A stretch of 64,000 nt of DNA from Paenibacillus macerans. Lineage in GTDB: Bacteria; Bacillota; Bacilli; Paenibacillales; Paenibacillaceae. The notes under the pieces are model-generated. The model ran no database searches. It saw nothing but the letters and a program-made list of their open reading frames with translations, and was not told the DNA's origin. The stretch covers positions 186,001 to 250,000 of the forward strand of contig NZ_JAMBOE010000004.1 of assembly GCF_023715465.1 (NCBI RefSeq), in the 5' to 3' direction. How positions within the stretch are numbered: the first letter of the stretch is position 1; each line of letters starts with the position of its first letter. A program made the translations under genes and the position numbers. Positions 16,443 to 24,306 of this stretch are shown one piece after another.

Positions 16443-17453
16443 TTAAAACGGAAAAGAAAGCTGCTCCACCTCCGGGGTGATTTCCCGCTCGGATACGGCG
16501 CTGGCCGGCTGCGGGACGGTCCCCGGCTGCCAGGCCGGAGCCTCCGTGCCGGTACCGGATGAAGCCTGGGCCCCGGGAGTTTCCGTACCGCCTAATCCGT
16601 GTTTGGCCAAAAGAGCGCATGCCATCTTCCTAAAGCGTTCCGTGTACCATTGTTCCGCATAAGCTCCGGTATAAAGCGCGCGGTAGCGGGGCACCAGTTG
16701 TGGATCATGCTGCTGCAGCGTCCGGAAATACCAGGCTTTCACGTCCGGCGAAAGCCTAAGCAATGAAATCATGGCAAAACCGGCACCGTGCTCCTTGGCC
16801 GACCGGAGCAGGTTGTCCAAACCTTCCTCGGAATCGGTCAGAAATGGAAGAACCGGTGCGGCGAATATGCCGACGGGGATACCGTGCTCCGCCAAGTATT
16901 TCACGGTGGCGAGACGCTTGCCGGGATGGGGCGAAGCCGGCTCCAGCTTGCGGATCAGCTCGGCATCGAGCGTATTGACGCTGATGTTCACCGAAATACC
17001 GGGGATTTTGCGCAATATGTCGAGGTCCCGTATCACCAGTGGAGATCGCGTCGTCACACTGGTATGAATCCGGTATTTAGCCAACACTTTCAGGCATTTC
17101 CGAGTGATCTGCTCTTTGGCTTCGACGGGCTGATACGGGTCGGTGGCCGTGCCGATCGCCACCTGCCCGACATGCCGGCTAACGGCCTCAATGTCGTATG
17201 CGAATTTTCGGGCCAAAGCCGACAACTGCCGCTCCAGCGCCTCCGCAGCATTTTCCTTGACCGAGATATGATATTGGAATTCGTCCTCCGCGCTTCTCCC
17301 GAGAAACGTCTGGAACGCCCTGGCATAACAGAAGCTGCAACCATGGCCGCAGCCGCGGTACGGATTGATTGACCATGCGAAGGGCATCGCTTCCTCTTTG
17401 ACACGGTTTAACGTCGTTTTCGTCTGAATGTGATCATACCGGGTTTCGGGCAT
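16443..17453 (-). CDS. Radical SAM protein, SplB/Rv2578c-like group
   Basis: 336 aa. The [4Fe-4S] cluster motif is Cys35-x3-Cys39-x2-Cys42 in NPYRGCGHGCSFCYAR, the arrangement seen in the stand-alone 'Rv2578c family' radical SAM proteins distantly related to spore photoproduct lyase. GTATDPYQPVE, ITRKCLKVL and VNISVNTLD are further family blocks lining the SAM barrel. The last 55 residues are Pro/Ala/Gly rich and probably disordered. Substrate unknown; a nucleic acid role is only a guess from the SplB relation. The start has GGAGGGAAGGGT directly upstream. Monocistronic. Confidence 0.85.
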   Translation of the reverse strand: MPETRYDHIQTKTTLNRVKEEAMPFAWSINPYRGCGHGCSFCYARAFQTFLGRSAEDEFQYHISVKENAAEALERQLSALARKFAYDIEAVSRHVGQVAIGTATDPYQPVEAKEQITRKCLKVLAKYRIHTSVTTRSPLVIRDLDILRKIPGISVNISVNTLDAELIRKLEPASPHPGKRLATVKYLAEHGIPVGIFAAPVLPFLTDSEEGLDNLLRSAKEHGAGFAMISLLRLSPDVKAWYFRTLQQHDPQLVPRYRALYTGAYAEQWYTERFRKMACALLAKHGLGGTETPGAQASSGTGTEAPAWQPGTVPQPASAVSEREITPEVEQLSFPF

Positions 17454-17487
17454 ACCCTTCCCTCCTTGATTAATCTCCTGCGAAAAA

Positions 17488-17742
17488 CATAAGGGTAAGA
17501 AATGGCGTTATTCCAGCGATCTCCGTTCATTTGAGAAAATAAAGGACATTTATGTCGCTTTTTTCTCGAATCACAAGGAAATGCCCGCATTCCGGACCAT
17601 TCATAGGAAAATAAGTACATAAAATTCCACTAATGAGCATGAACATCCTGGATCCGGATAATAAGCACATAAAGTGCCGCTATTCTGCAGGCTGACGGTC
17701 AGCATACGGTCGGTTGTACCAGCAGCCGGCTATCAAGCACCG
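17488..17742. repeat. Dispersed intergenic repeat R3, copy 1
   Basis: About 210-255 nt aligned in the same orientation with 53410-53666. Shared blocks include TTTATGTCGCT, TTCATAGGAAAATAAG and CCGGATAATA followed by GCACATAAAG or GTACATAAAG. No open reading frame and no clean terminal repeats. It occupies most of the 17454-17938 gap; the remaining AT-rich end should hold the promoter of the acidic protein. Confidence 0.7.
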
Positions 17743-17938
17743 ATTTCTAGGTTAATCCTCATTTTTGCCATTCATTTTTACCATTTCGTTAATTCCTAGT
17801 ATACCAAACATATGTTCTCATTTAAAGCATAAATAAGTTCCAAATTTTTCAAGTAAAAGTTGCCATAAAAGCGAGAGGAACACCGGATTTTGGGGCAAAC
17901 TTCAAAATAATCACGAATTAAAAAGGAGGGACTTGTCC

Positions 17939-18262
17939 ATGAATCCAACCGACGACAAAACCGCAGCGGATTTTGTATATGAAAGATACGGACTGTTAGC
18001 TGAGAACCGCCCGGAAAATGATATTCCCGACGATGATCTGCTGCACCACGATACGCGTGTAGCCCAAGGCATCAGCGAAAATGCGGACGAGGAGGATCAA
18101 AGCAATATCGACAATCTTCCCGATCTGCTGTTCGGGGAGCTGCCCGACGTACCTGACGCCGACGCCATCCAGAAGGACAGCCCGGTCGATCCGGTCTCGC
18201 CCGATCCGGACGCCATGCACGGCACCGATTTGTTAAACGGGTACGATGGGGATGAGGAATAG
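17939..18262 (+). CDS. Very acidic small protein, function unknown
   Basis: 107 aa with about 31 Asp/Glu against about 5 Lys/Arg. No membrane segment, no signal peptide, no Cys. Repeated acidic turns (DIPDDDLL, NLPDLLFGELPDVPDAD, DPVSPDPDAM) suggest a disordered, possibly metal- or protein-binding chain. I do not recognise a family. A textbook AAGGAGGG eight nt before ATG 17939 argues it is truly translated; the TTG six nt earlier is not needed. It stands alone between two repeat-bearing gaps. Confidence 0.7.
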   Translation: MNPTDDKTAADFVYERYGLLAENRPENDIPDDDLLHHDTRVAQGISENADEEDQSNIDNLPDLLFGELPDVPDADAIQKDSPVDPVSPDPDAMHGTDLLNGYDGDEE

Positions 18263-18374
18263 CGCGCCGTTGCCGTTGGCCGCCTCATAAGGTCCAAGAA
18301 GAACCGCCGGAACAGTTTGCTCGGGCAGTTCTTTGATGTGCAGAACCACGCCTTAGCTGGGGAGAACAGTTTTG

Positions 18375-18557
18375 ATTGGAAAAAATCCAATAGATTGACG
18401 GAAATCGCACGTCATATTGAACCCTCGTTGGAAAAATTCCAATAGATTTCTCTCTAATCACGCGTTTGGCCCCCTGCTGAGTGTCATCTATTGGAAAATA
18501 TCCAATCTAATCGCTGTATTTTCCACCTAATTTCCAATTCTATTGGATATATCCAAT
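18375..18557. promoter_or_regulatory. Block of four TTGGA-TCCAA palindromes with helical spacing
   Basis: Palindromes at 18376-18390, 18428-18442, 18491-18505 and 18543-18556, each TTGGA, 4-5 A/T, TCCAA. Three are followed or preceded by TAGATT/ATCTA. Start-to-start distances are 52, 63 and 52 nt, close to 5, 6 and 5 helical turns. They lie between the 3' end of the acidic-protein gene and the 3' end of the diguanylate cyclase gene, so they are not at an obvious promoter. The rest of the 18263-18597 gap is featureless. Confidence 0.55.
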
Positions 18558-18597
18558 GATAATACCGATAGTGCCGATAATGGCACCGCATGATTAG

Positions 18598-19671
18598 TTA
18601 GATCGCCCGGCACAGCCGGTTGCGGCCCGTTTTTTTCGCCTCATACAGCGCCTGGTCCGCTTTGCTGATCAGCTCTTCCTGATGAACGTTCGGGTACGTT
18701 GCGCTGCCGGCGGAGATCGTTAGCTTGATCTCCCCGCCACCCGGCAAGCGAAACAGATGCGACGCCACGTTTTGGCGCAGCCGTTCGCCGATCTTTTCGA
18801 TCTGCTCCGCATCGCACTGGTCGACGAGGATGACGAACTCTTCGCCGCCCTTGCGAAAAATATGATCGCCCGGCCGGAACGTATCCCGAAGCACATCGGC
18901 GAATTGCAATAAAATGGCGTCACCCGCCGGATGGCCATAGCTGTCGTTGACCTGTTTGAAAAAATCAATGTCGACAAACAACAGGGTGAAAGGAGTCCCG
19001 TTTCGGTTGGAGGAGGTGATTTTTTGGGCCATCATGGCCTCAAACGCCCGCGAGTTGTGCAGACTGGTTAAATAATCGCGAGTAGCGGCCTCCCTCATCA
19101 TTTTCAGGGACTCGTTCGCTTCACGTAAATGCTGAAGCATAGAATACGTAAACAACCCTGCGACAATAAATAATAGCGTATATGTTATTATTTCAACCCA
19201 TGAATTTATGTTTAACACCAGCAAAAAGATAACCATAGTATTCGCGGCGGATAGCAGCAAGGCCGGCATCCACCTTTTTAGCGAAAGCTTTCGGACGCGG
19301 AGAAAAAGCAAGGCTATCAACAGCGTAATCAGCACATTAGCGGCGCCGACGATAGAATGGGAACTAAACCCATGCAAAAAAAACAGGCGGTACACCGCAA
19401 TAATCAGCGTGGAAATGCCGCCGCTGATCCCTCCTCCCGCGTAAACGGCGATCAGAATAGGCAGCTGCCGGAAATCGGCAACCGTTTGCGTTCCTATCGG
19501 AAAGTTATAATACATCAGAACGACGCCGAACAACCCCAGCATCAATCCGAGCAACATGCGGGTCCACGGCGTGTTTTGTTGTTTGGACAAAAACCTGCTT
19601 CGAGTCATATAGCCGAAATATATAAAAGCCGTAAGCAAAGCAAAGTTGGCAAGTAAAGTGTGCAGCATCAT
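18598..19671 (-). CDS. Diguanylate cyclase with 5TMR-LYT membrane sensor
   Basis: 357 aa. Five to six membrane helices in the first 185 residues match the 5TM-LytS type: RQLPILIAVYAGGGISGGISTLIIAVYRL is typical of that domain. The GGDEF domain starts near residue 195 (RDYLTSLHNSRAFEAMM) and has an intact active site RKGGEEFVIL near residue 275, so c-di-GMP synthesis is expected. The upstream RxxD inhibitory site is not obvious. The start ATGATG follows GAGAGGTACGTTC. Single gene with its own upstream region; the signal sensed is unknown. Confidence 0.9.
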   Translation of the reverse strand: MMLHTLLANFALLTAFIYFGYMTRSRFLSKQQNTPWTRMLLGLMLGLFGVVLMYYNFPIGTQTVADFRQLPILIAVYAGGGISGGISTLIIAVYRLFFLHGFSSHSIVGAANVLITLLIALLFLRVRKLSLKRWMPALLLSAANTMVIFLLVLNINSWVEIITYTLLFIVAGLFTYSMLQHLREANESLKMMREAATRDYLTSLHNSRAFEAMMAQKITSSNRNGTPFTLLFVDIDFFKQVNDSYGHPAGDAILLQFADVLRDTFRPGDHIFRKGGEEFVILVDQCDAEQIEKIGERLRQNVASHLFRLPGGGEIKLTISAGSATYPNVHQEELISKADQALYEAKKTGRNRLCRAI

Positions 19672-19857
19672 GAACGTACCTCTCTGAAGGAAGTGCAGGC
19701 AAAACGATGGTTCATAATGCTAGCATAGCACAGAAATAGATGAAAAAGATCATCTCTCCTCCTATATTTCGTCATAATTCGACATTGATGCTCCGTGTTC
19801 CGGCTTGATGGCCTGCGTGTTATAATGGCTCTGAGATCAATGAGAGGGTGAAAAGGA

Positions 19858-20649
19858 ATGAATGGGGCCGCGGATATGAATGAGGCTGCGGATATGAACG
19901 AGGGTGCGGATTTACTGCAGGAGCCTGTCCAGGTATGCCTCTTGGCAGGAAAAATCATGCTGCAAAGCGGCGCGGAGACCTATCGCGTGGAAGATACGAT
20001 GAACCGGATGGCCAGCGCACTGGGACTGCCTAGATCGCATAGCTATGTAACGCCGACGGGAATCGTTTTTCAATCCGGTGAAACGGAATCGGCCAAGTTG
20101 ATCCGGATCGTCGAGCGCACGACCGATCTGCAAAAGGTCGCCGATGTCAATGATGTATCGCGAAAGCTGGCCGGCGGAGCGCTGACCTGTGCCGAGGCCC
20201 GCGCCCGGCTCCTGGAAATCGAGGTTGGCATAAACGCCTACCCGGTGGCGCTGCAAATCGCGGCTGCCGCGCTGTCCAGCGGCTGCTTCACCTTGATGTT
20301 CCGGGGAGGGCTGTCCGATTTCATTCCCGGGGTACTGTGCGGAGGCGCCGGATTTGCGGCTTTCCTCCTTTTTCACCGCCTGGTCAAAGTTAAATTTTTT
20401 GCCGAATTCACGGCTTCATTGCTGATCGGATTGCTGGCGGCGCTCCTCGTGACGCTTGGCTTGGGCCGCGAGCTCGACAAAATCATCATCGGCTCCGTCA
20501 TGCCGCTTGTCCCCGGTCTGCTGATCACAAACGCGGTCCGGGATTTAATGGCCGGTCATCTCGTATCCGGCTTGTCCCGCGGGGCCGAGGCTTTTCTTAC
20601 CGCCTTCGCCATCGGTGCGGGCATCGCGGTGATGTTTACGTTGTTTTAA
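19858..20649 (+). CDS. ThrE-type threonine/serine exporter, large (YjjP-like) subunit
   Basis: 263 aa. The soluble first part holds the conserved CLLAGKIMLQSGAETYRVEDTM, VTPTGIVFQ and VADVNDVSRKLAGG, then five membrane helices follow (PVALQIAAAALSSGCFTLMF, GVLCGGAGFAAFLLF and so on). This is the DUF1212 (N-terminal) half of ThrE, which in many Bacillota is split over two genes; the second half is at 20852. The first 18 residues are three near-identical hexads, MNGAAD-MNEAAD-MNEGAD, each starting with a possible ATG. The ribosome site GAGAGGGTG fits the first ATG. A MITE-like repeat separates it from its partner. Confidence 0.85.
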   Translation: MNGAADMNEAADMNEGADLLQEPVQVCLLAGKIMLQSGAETYRVEDTMNRMASALGLPRSHSYVTPTGIVFQSGETESAKLIRIVERTTDLQKVADVNDVSRKLAGGALTCAEARARLLEIEVGINAYPVALQIAAAALSSGCFTLMFRGGLSDFIPGVLCGGAGFAAFLLFHRLVKVKFFAEFTASLLIGLLAALLVTLGLGRELDKIIIGSVMPLVPGLLITNAVRDLMAGHLVSGLSRGAEAFLTAFAIGAGIAVMFTLF

Positions 20650-20657
20650 TGACTTAA

Positions 20658-20843
20658 AGAGGTTGTTCAAAAAGTCATCTTTTGATCACGAAGCAGGTCA
20701 GGAAGTGGTCTCGACGTCGAATCTTGAATTCAGCCGGGACTTCCGGTGCTCACGTACCAAAAACGTACGCTCCGCTCCTCAGTCCCTAGCTTCATCCAAC
20801 CTTCTCGGTGCTGAAAAGCCGACTTTTTGAACACACACTTAAA
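20658..20843. repeat. MITE-like dispersed repeat, copy 2 (inverted)
   Basis: 186 nt, reverse orientation relative to 11201-11425. Terminal repeats GTTCAAAAAGTC (20665-20676) and GACTTTTTGAAC (20821-20832) are perfect. It lies exactly between the two ThrE subunit genes, and the ribosome site AAGGAG of the second begins at its edge. Confidence 0.8.
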
Positions 20844-20851
20844 GGAGATCT

Positions 20852-21316
20852 GTGGACGTTATGAATTCTGTCATCGGTCTTATCGTTCAGCTATTTACCA
20901 GCTTTATCGCCTCCGCGGCCTTCGGCATCTTGTTTAACGCCCCTAAGCGTACGCTGCTTCAATGCGGCATTTCCGGCATGATCGGCTGGGCCGCCTATGT
21001 GCTGCTTGAGCAGAGGGCGGACGCCATTTTCGCCACCGTCACGGCCACGTTTATCGTCGGCGTGATCAGCCTCCTGTTTGCCAGATATTATAAAAAGCCC
21101 GTCATCATCTTCAGCGTCGCGGGAATCATCCCGCTCGTCCCCGGCGGCCTGGCCTACGACGCCATGCGCAAATTCGTGGAGAACGAGTATAACCTCGCCG
21201 TCCAGTTGGCCGCCCAGGCTTTTCTGATCTCAGGCTCGATCGCCATCGGGCTGGTGCTGTCCGAGGTGCTCGGCCAGCTGCTGATCAGGTATCCGCATCG
21301 CATGAGAGGCAAATAG
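20852..21316 (+). CDS. ThrE-type threonine/serine exporter, small (YjjB-like) subunit
   Basis: 154 aa with five membrane helices, matching the DUF3815 (C-terminal) half of ThrE: APKRTLLQCGISGMIGWAAY, then IIFSVAGIIPLVPGGLAYDAMR, the PLVPG loop being the family mark (also present as PLVPGLL in the larger subunit). The two subunits should form one exporter. GTG 20852 lies four nt after AAGGAG; ATG 20861 is the alternative at 13 nt. The spacing to the partner gene is filled by the MITE-like repeat, so transcription must cross it. Confidence 0.85.
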   Translation: MDVMNSVIGLIVQLFTSFIASAAFGILFNAPKRTLLQCGISGMIGWAAYVLLEQRADAIFATVTATFIVGVISLLFARYYKKPVIIFSVAGIIPLVPGGLAYDAMRKFVENEYNLAVQLAAQAFLISGSIAIGLVLSEVLGQLLIRYPHRMRGK

Positions 21317-21384
21317 GCCCTGCTCACGCGCCCGGCATTCATCCGGAAGCGTAAATAGGGCCAGTCCAACTTTTCTATGATGTT

Positions 21385-21504
21385 TTAGAGATTACTGGCG
21401 TCCGCTTTGACGAATTGGCCTTTCGCTTCGCACTTAGGGCATTTCTGCGGTTTGCAGCGTCCTTCCTTCGTTTCCCCGCAAGCTTCGCATTTCCATACCG
21501 CCAT
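21385..21504 (-). CDS. RCKP-type rubredoxin-like zinc/iron ribbon peptide
   Basis: 39 aa. Two knuckles, WKCEACG and QKCPKC, surround GRCKPQKCP, the 'RCKP' mark of a small rubredoxin-like family. Four or five Cys can bind one Zn or Fe. GGAGGTGA seven nt before the ATG is a strong start signal. It is easily missed by gene finders because of its size. Role unknown; often described only as a rubredoxin-like domain protein. Confidence 0.78.
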   Translation of the reverse strand: MAVWKCEACGETKEGRCKPQKCPKCEAKGQFVKADASNL

Positions 21505-21589
21505 CCAAGCTCACCTCCCTGCCATCCTTTAATCCGAATTGTAGCAAGGATTTTCGCGAGGGGATGAGATAAACATCACACTCAGACCA

Positions 21590-22423
21590 TTACTCCTCAA
21601 TCACCGACTTCATCCAAAACGTGTTCATATACACCTGTTCAAAACCGGCTTTCAGCATGTTTTGATGGCTGGCCGTACCGAATTCCACGTCAGTATAAAC
21701 CGTTTTTAAGCGGAGCGCTTCGGCAACCTGAAGACGGTGCCGGATCAGCGCCGTTTGCAAACCTTGCCCCCGGAAATCCGGAAACGTAAAATCATTGGCC
21801 ACATATCCTTCCTCGCCGCGAATAAACAAAGAGCCCATCGCGGCCGCTTCCTCATCCACATAGGCCACAAAATTTTGAAAGTCATCCCGGCAAAAGTAGC
21901 GGCATTTCCGCTCAATCCCGTGCTCGTCCAGTGCGACTCCGCCCCCATTCGAGCGGCCGATCAGCGCGATAAACCGCTTTGCCTCCTCCGGTGTAGCGAC
22001 CCGGCGAATGGATACCCGGGGAAGGGCGAAGTCCGCTCCGGATTCCAGTTCCTGCTTGAGAAAGACGAGCTGCAGCCTCGGAACAAACCGCTGCGACGTT
22101 AAAGCCCCCGCGACTGCGGTGCTTTGCTTGTCCGGGGTTATGTCAAAGCAGGGCACGATATTTTCCGCCCCGTAATACCGCAGGATGTCCGGCAACTGTT
22201 CCACATCGGCCGGTCCGAACCCGATGACACGGTTATAATAACTCGACTGGGGCGACTGGCGGTCCATCAGCAGGGTTGCGCCGCCCATTCGGGCCGCCGT
22301 CAGTTTCGTTTCAAGATGCGATAACGACCGCTCGTTGTTGAACACCGTCAACTTCATTTCCAAAGCGGTGATCCGTTCCACATCCCGTAAAATCCGGTTC
22401 TTCCGCTCATGAGGGTTATCCAT
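21590..22423 (-). CDS. GNAT family N-acetyltransferase
   Basis: 277 aa, longer than a single GNAT domain (about 150). The C-terminal part (about residues 135-277) has the acetyl-CoA loop FPDFRGQGLQTALIRHRLQ and the following strand TVYTDVEFGTASHQNMLKAGFEQ. The N-terminal part (RIGFGPADVEQLPDILRYYG-like) resembles the first, degenerate domain of double-GNAT proteins. Substrate unknown. The ribosome site AAAGGATG is moderate. Single gene, divergent from the AEC transporter. Confidence 0.8.
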   Translation of the reverse strand: MDNPHERKNRILRDVERITALEMKLTVFNNERSLSHLETKLTAARMGGATLLMDRQSPQSSYYNRVIGFGPADVEQLPDILRYYGAENIVPCFDITPDKQSTAVAGALTSQRFVPRLQLVFLKQELESGADFALPRVSIRRVATPEEAKRFIALIGRSNGGGVALDEHGIERKCRYFCRDDFQNFVAYVDEEAAAMGSLFIRGEEGYVANDFTFPDFRGQGLQTALIRHRLQVAEALRLKTVYTDVEFGTASHQNMLKAGFEQVYMNTFWMKSVIEE

Positions 22424-22552
22424 GTGAGCATCATCCTTTCCGCTTGCCTACTCCTCGTAAGCCTTCAAATCCGATCGCCTTCGAAACCATGGAGCATGAT
22501 ATAATAACAATCGGTTGTCTTTTTACTAGAATAACATCTCTTACTGAAAGAA

Positions 22553-23491
22553 GTGAAGAACATCACGATGATCGGCGGTATTATACTGGAGGTCGTCCTC
22601 CCCATTTTTGTGCTGATCGGGCTGGGCTGCCTGATGCAGCGCGCGTTCCGGCTCGATTTGTACACATTGTCCAAAATCAATTTTTATTTCATCACCCCGG
22701 CGGTGGTGTTTCTAAGCATGTACCAATCCCAAATGTCCGCGGAACTGCTCGGCAGCGTCACCGGTTTCTACGTATTGTATGTACTGCTGTTATGGGGTAT
22801 AAGCATGCTGACGAGCCGCACCCTGAAGTTCAGCCGCGGGATGCGGGCCGCGTTTACGAATAGCCTCATCCTCGACAACTCCGGGAACTACGGGCTGCCG
22901 ATCAATCAATTGGCGTTCAAGGGTGATCCGCTCGCCGTTTCGGTGCAGGCGTTGGTGATGACATTTCAAAGCCTGGTCACCTTTACCTACGGCGTAATGT
23001 CCGTACAGCGGGCCAAATCCGGCGGGACCCTGAAGGCCGCCCTGATCGGATTTTTGAAAATGCCTGTCCCTTACGCTCTCGTGCTGGGCATGGCTTTGCA
23101 TATTCTGGATCTTCCTTTGCCGGACTTTGTCTCGAAGCCGATGGGGTATATCGCCGACTCCATGGTCGCCATCGCGCTGCTGACGCTTGGAGCGCAAATC
23201 GTCAAATACCCGCTGCGGCTTGACCGTTTCGACGTCTATATCAGCGTAGCTCTTCGCTTGCTGATTGGCCCGGCGGTCGGCTTCGGTTTAATTCTGCTGC
23301 TGGGGCTGAAGGGCATCCCTGCACAGGCGCTGCTGCTCGCCTCCGGCATGCCGACTGGCGTGAACAGCACGATTCTGGCCGAGGAATACGACAATGAGCC
23401 CGATTTCGCCTCGCAAACCGTGCTTATCTCCACCTTGTTGAACATCGTGACGATGACGGCGCTGATTTCGCTCAGCAAATACGTGGGCTGA
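22553..23491 (+). CDS. AEC family transporter (auxin efflux carrier type)
   Basis: 312 aa with about ten membrane helices in two halves. Family features: N-terminal VVLPIFVLIGLGCLMQR, the mid motif NSLILDNSGNYGLPINQLAF and the second-half ASGMPTGVNSTILAEEYDNEPDFASQTVLISTLL. AEC proteins export or import small organic acids such as malonate or malate; the substrate here cannot be told. The start is GTG 22553 or ATG 22568, both with weak ribosome sites (GAAAGAAG). Confidence 0.85.
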   Translation: MKNITMIGGIILEVVLPIFVLIGLGCLMQRAFRLDLYTLSKINFYFITPAVVFLSMYQSQMSAELLGSVTGFYVLYVLLLWGISMLTSRTLKFSRGMRAAFTNSLILDNSGNYGLPINQLAFKGDPLAVSVQALVMTFQSLVTFTYGVMSVQRAKSGGTLKAALIGFLKMPVPYALVLGMALHILDLPLPDFVSKPMGYIADSMVAIALLTLGAQIVKYPLRLDRFDVYISVALRLLIGPAVGFGLILLLGLKGIPAQALLLASGMPTGVNSTILAEEYDNEPDFASQTVLISTLLNIVTMTALISLSKYVG

Positions 23492-24018
23492 CAGCGGCAG
23501 CGCTTGCCGGCGGTGCATGCCGGCGGCGAGCGGAAACGGCAGCGCAGCAGCAGGCGGTTGCAGCGACCGACCGGGGGAGATCGGCGCGGCGCTTGCTGCT
23601 CCCGACAGAGGCGATCGGCGCGCTGTCTGCATAATTCAATTGCGACGCTCGGCTGCACCATTGGAAACTGCACAAGTAGCTCCGAGTTGTACTCGTTCGC
23701 CAGCCCTTATTGGTGTGACCCGGACAAGCCGCTCTGTATAACGGTAATTTTTTCTGCTATTTTGACGCTTTCCCCCTTCTTCCGGACAATAGCGGTAATT
23801 TTTGTATCTATTCTTCCTCCTCCCCTTGGAAAGTCGCCATTAAGCCACTCTCGCCGAACAATAGCGCCATAAAAATCCCCTATTTTGACCATCATCCTTT
23901 GAACTGAAGAAATAACTCCCTTTTTTTCCTCTATTTCCTAAGATCAGGACTGGAAAGCGGTGTCTGACAGAGGCATTTTTCCAGATTGATCCATTCCCTG
24001 GAATGAGGTAAAACAAAA
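23492..24018. other. Gap with no supported gene
   Basis: A GC-rich first third (with GCCGGCGG repeated after 13 nt) gives way to AT-rich sequence holding short imperfect repeats of the type AATAGCGGTAATTTTT and CTATTTTGACC. Open frames here lack ribosome sites and family resemblance. Confidence 0.5.
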
Positions 24019-24106
24019 CGCCAACGAATCCGCGAAACGTTAAGGGGAGCAAACGGCTTAACTCTCTTGTTCAGCATCCCCATTAAATCTCGTCGGTTCG
24101 TTAGCG
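24019..24106. repeat. Long imperfect stem-loop element
   Basis: Outer arms CGCCAACGAATCC (24019-24031) and GGTTCGTTAGCG (24095-24106). Inner arms CGAAACGTTAAGGGGA and TCCCCATTAAATCTCG pair with few mismatches around a loop of about 30 nt. It starts exactly where homology of the YhcH pseudogene stops. Confidence 0.5.
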
Positions 24107-24108
24107 TT

Positions 24109-24306
24109 TTAATCAATGCGCACCCTAGAGCCGGGCGGACGGGTAACATTTTCCTGCACCAACACATACATTCACTCGCCTTCCAGTTCGCACTTGCCGA
24201 CCGACAGTGCGGTGAGACGGCCCAAAACCAAATGTTCCAAGCCCTTGCGAACGGCCGCCGGATACACCTGCTTTTCCCGCTCAAAAAACCTGATGTCGCC
24301 CGCCAT
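24109..24306 (-). pseudogene. YhcH/YjgK/YiaL family fragment, stop codon and truncation
   Basis: Reading from ATG 24306: AGDIRFFEREKQVYPAAVRK, GLEHLVLGRLTALSVGKCEL-EGE, then a TGA, then MYVLVQENVTRPPG in the same frame. Intact relatives run from the first block through '-GDRMYV-VQEY-T+' to an E-x-H-RR-x-DVQ metal-binding block, so TGA probably replaces CGA. The rest of the cupin-like fold, including that block, is absent after about 24111. The ATG overlaps the stop of the upstream ribulokinase (TGATG), showing it was the last gene of the sugar operon. These proteins are sugar-processing isomerase-like or EbgC-type subunits. Confidence 0.65.

Noticed and set aside
23931..24284. 117-codon minus-strand frame overlapping the YhcH fragment
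   Set aside because: The other frame carries the YhcH homology; this one crosses the stem-loop element and has no family resemblance.
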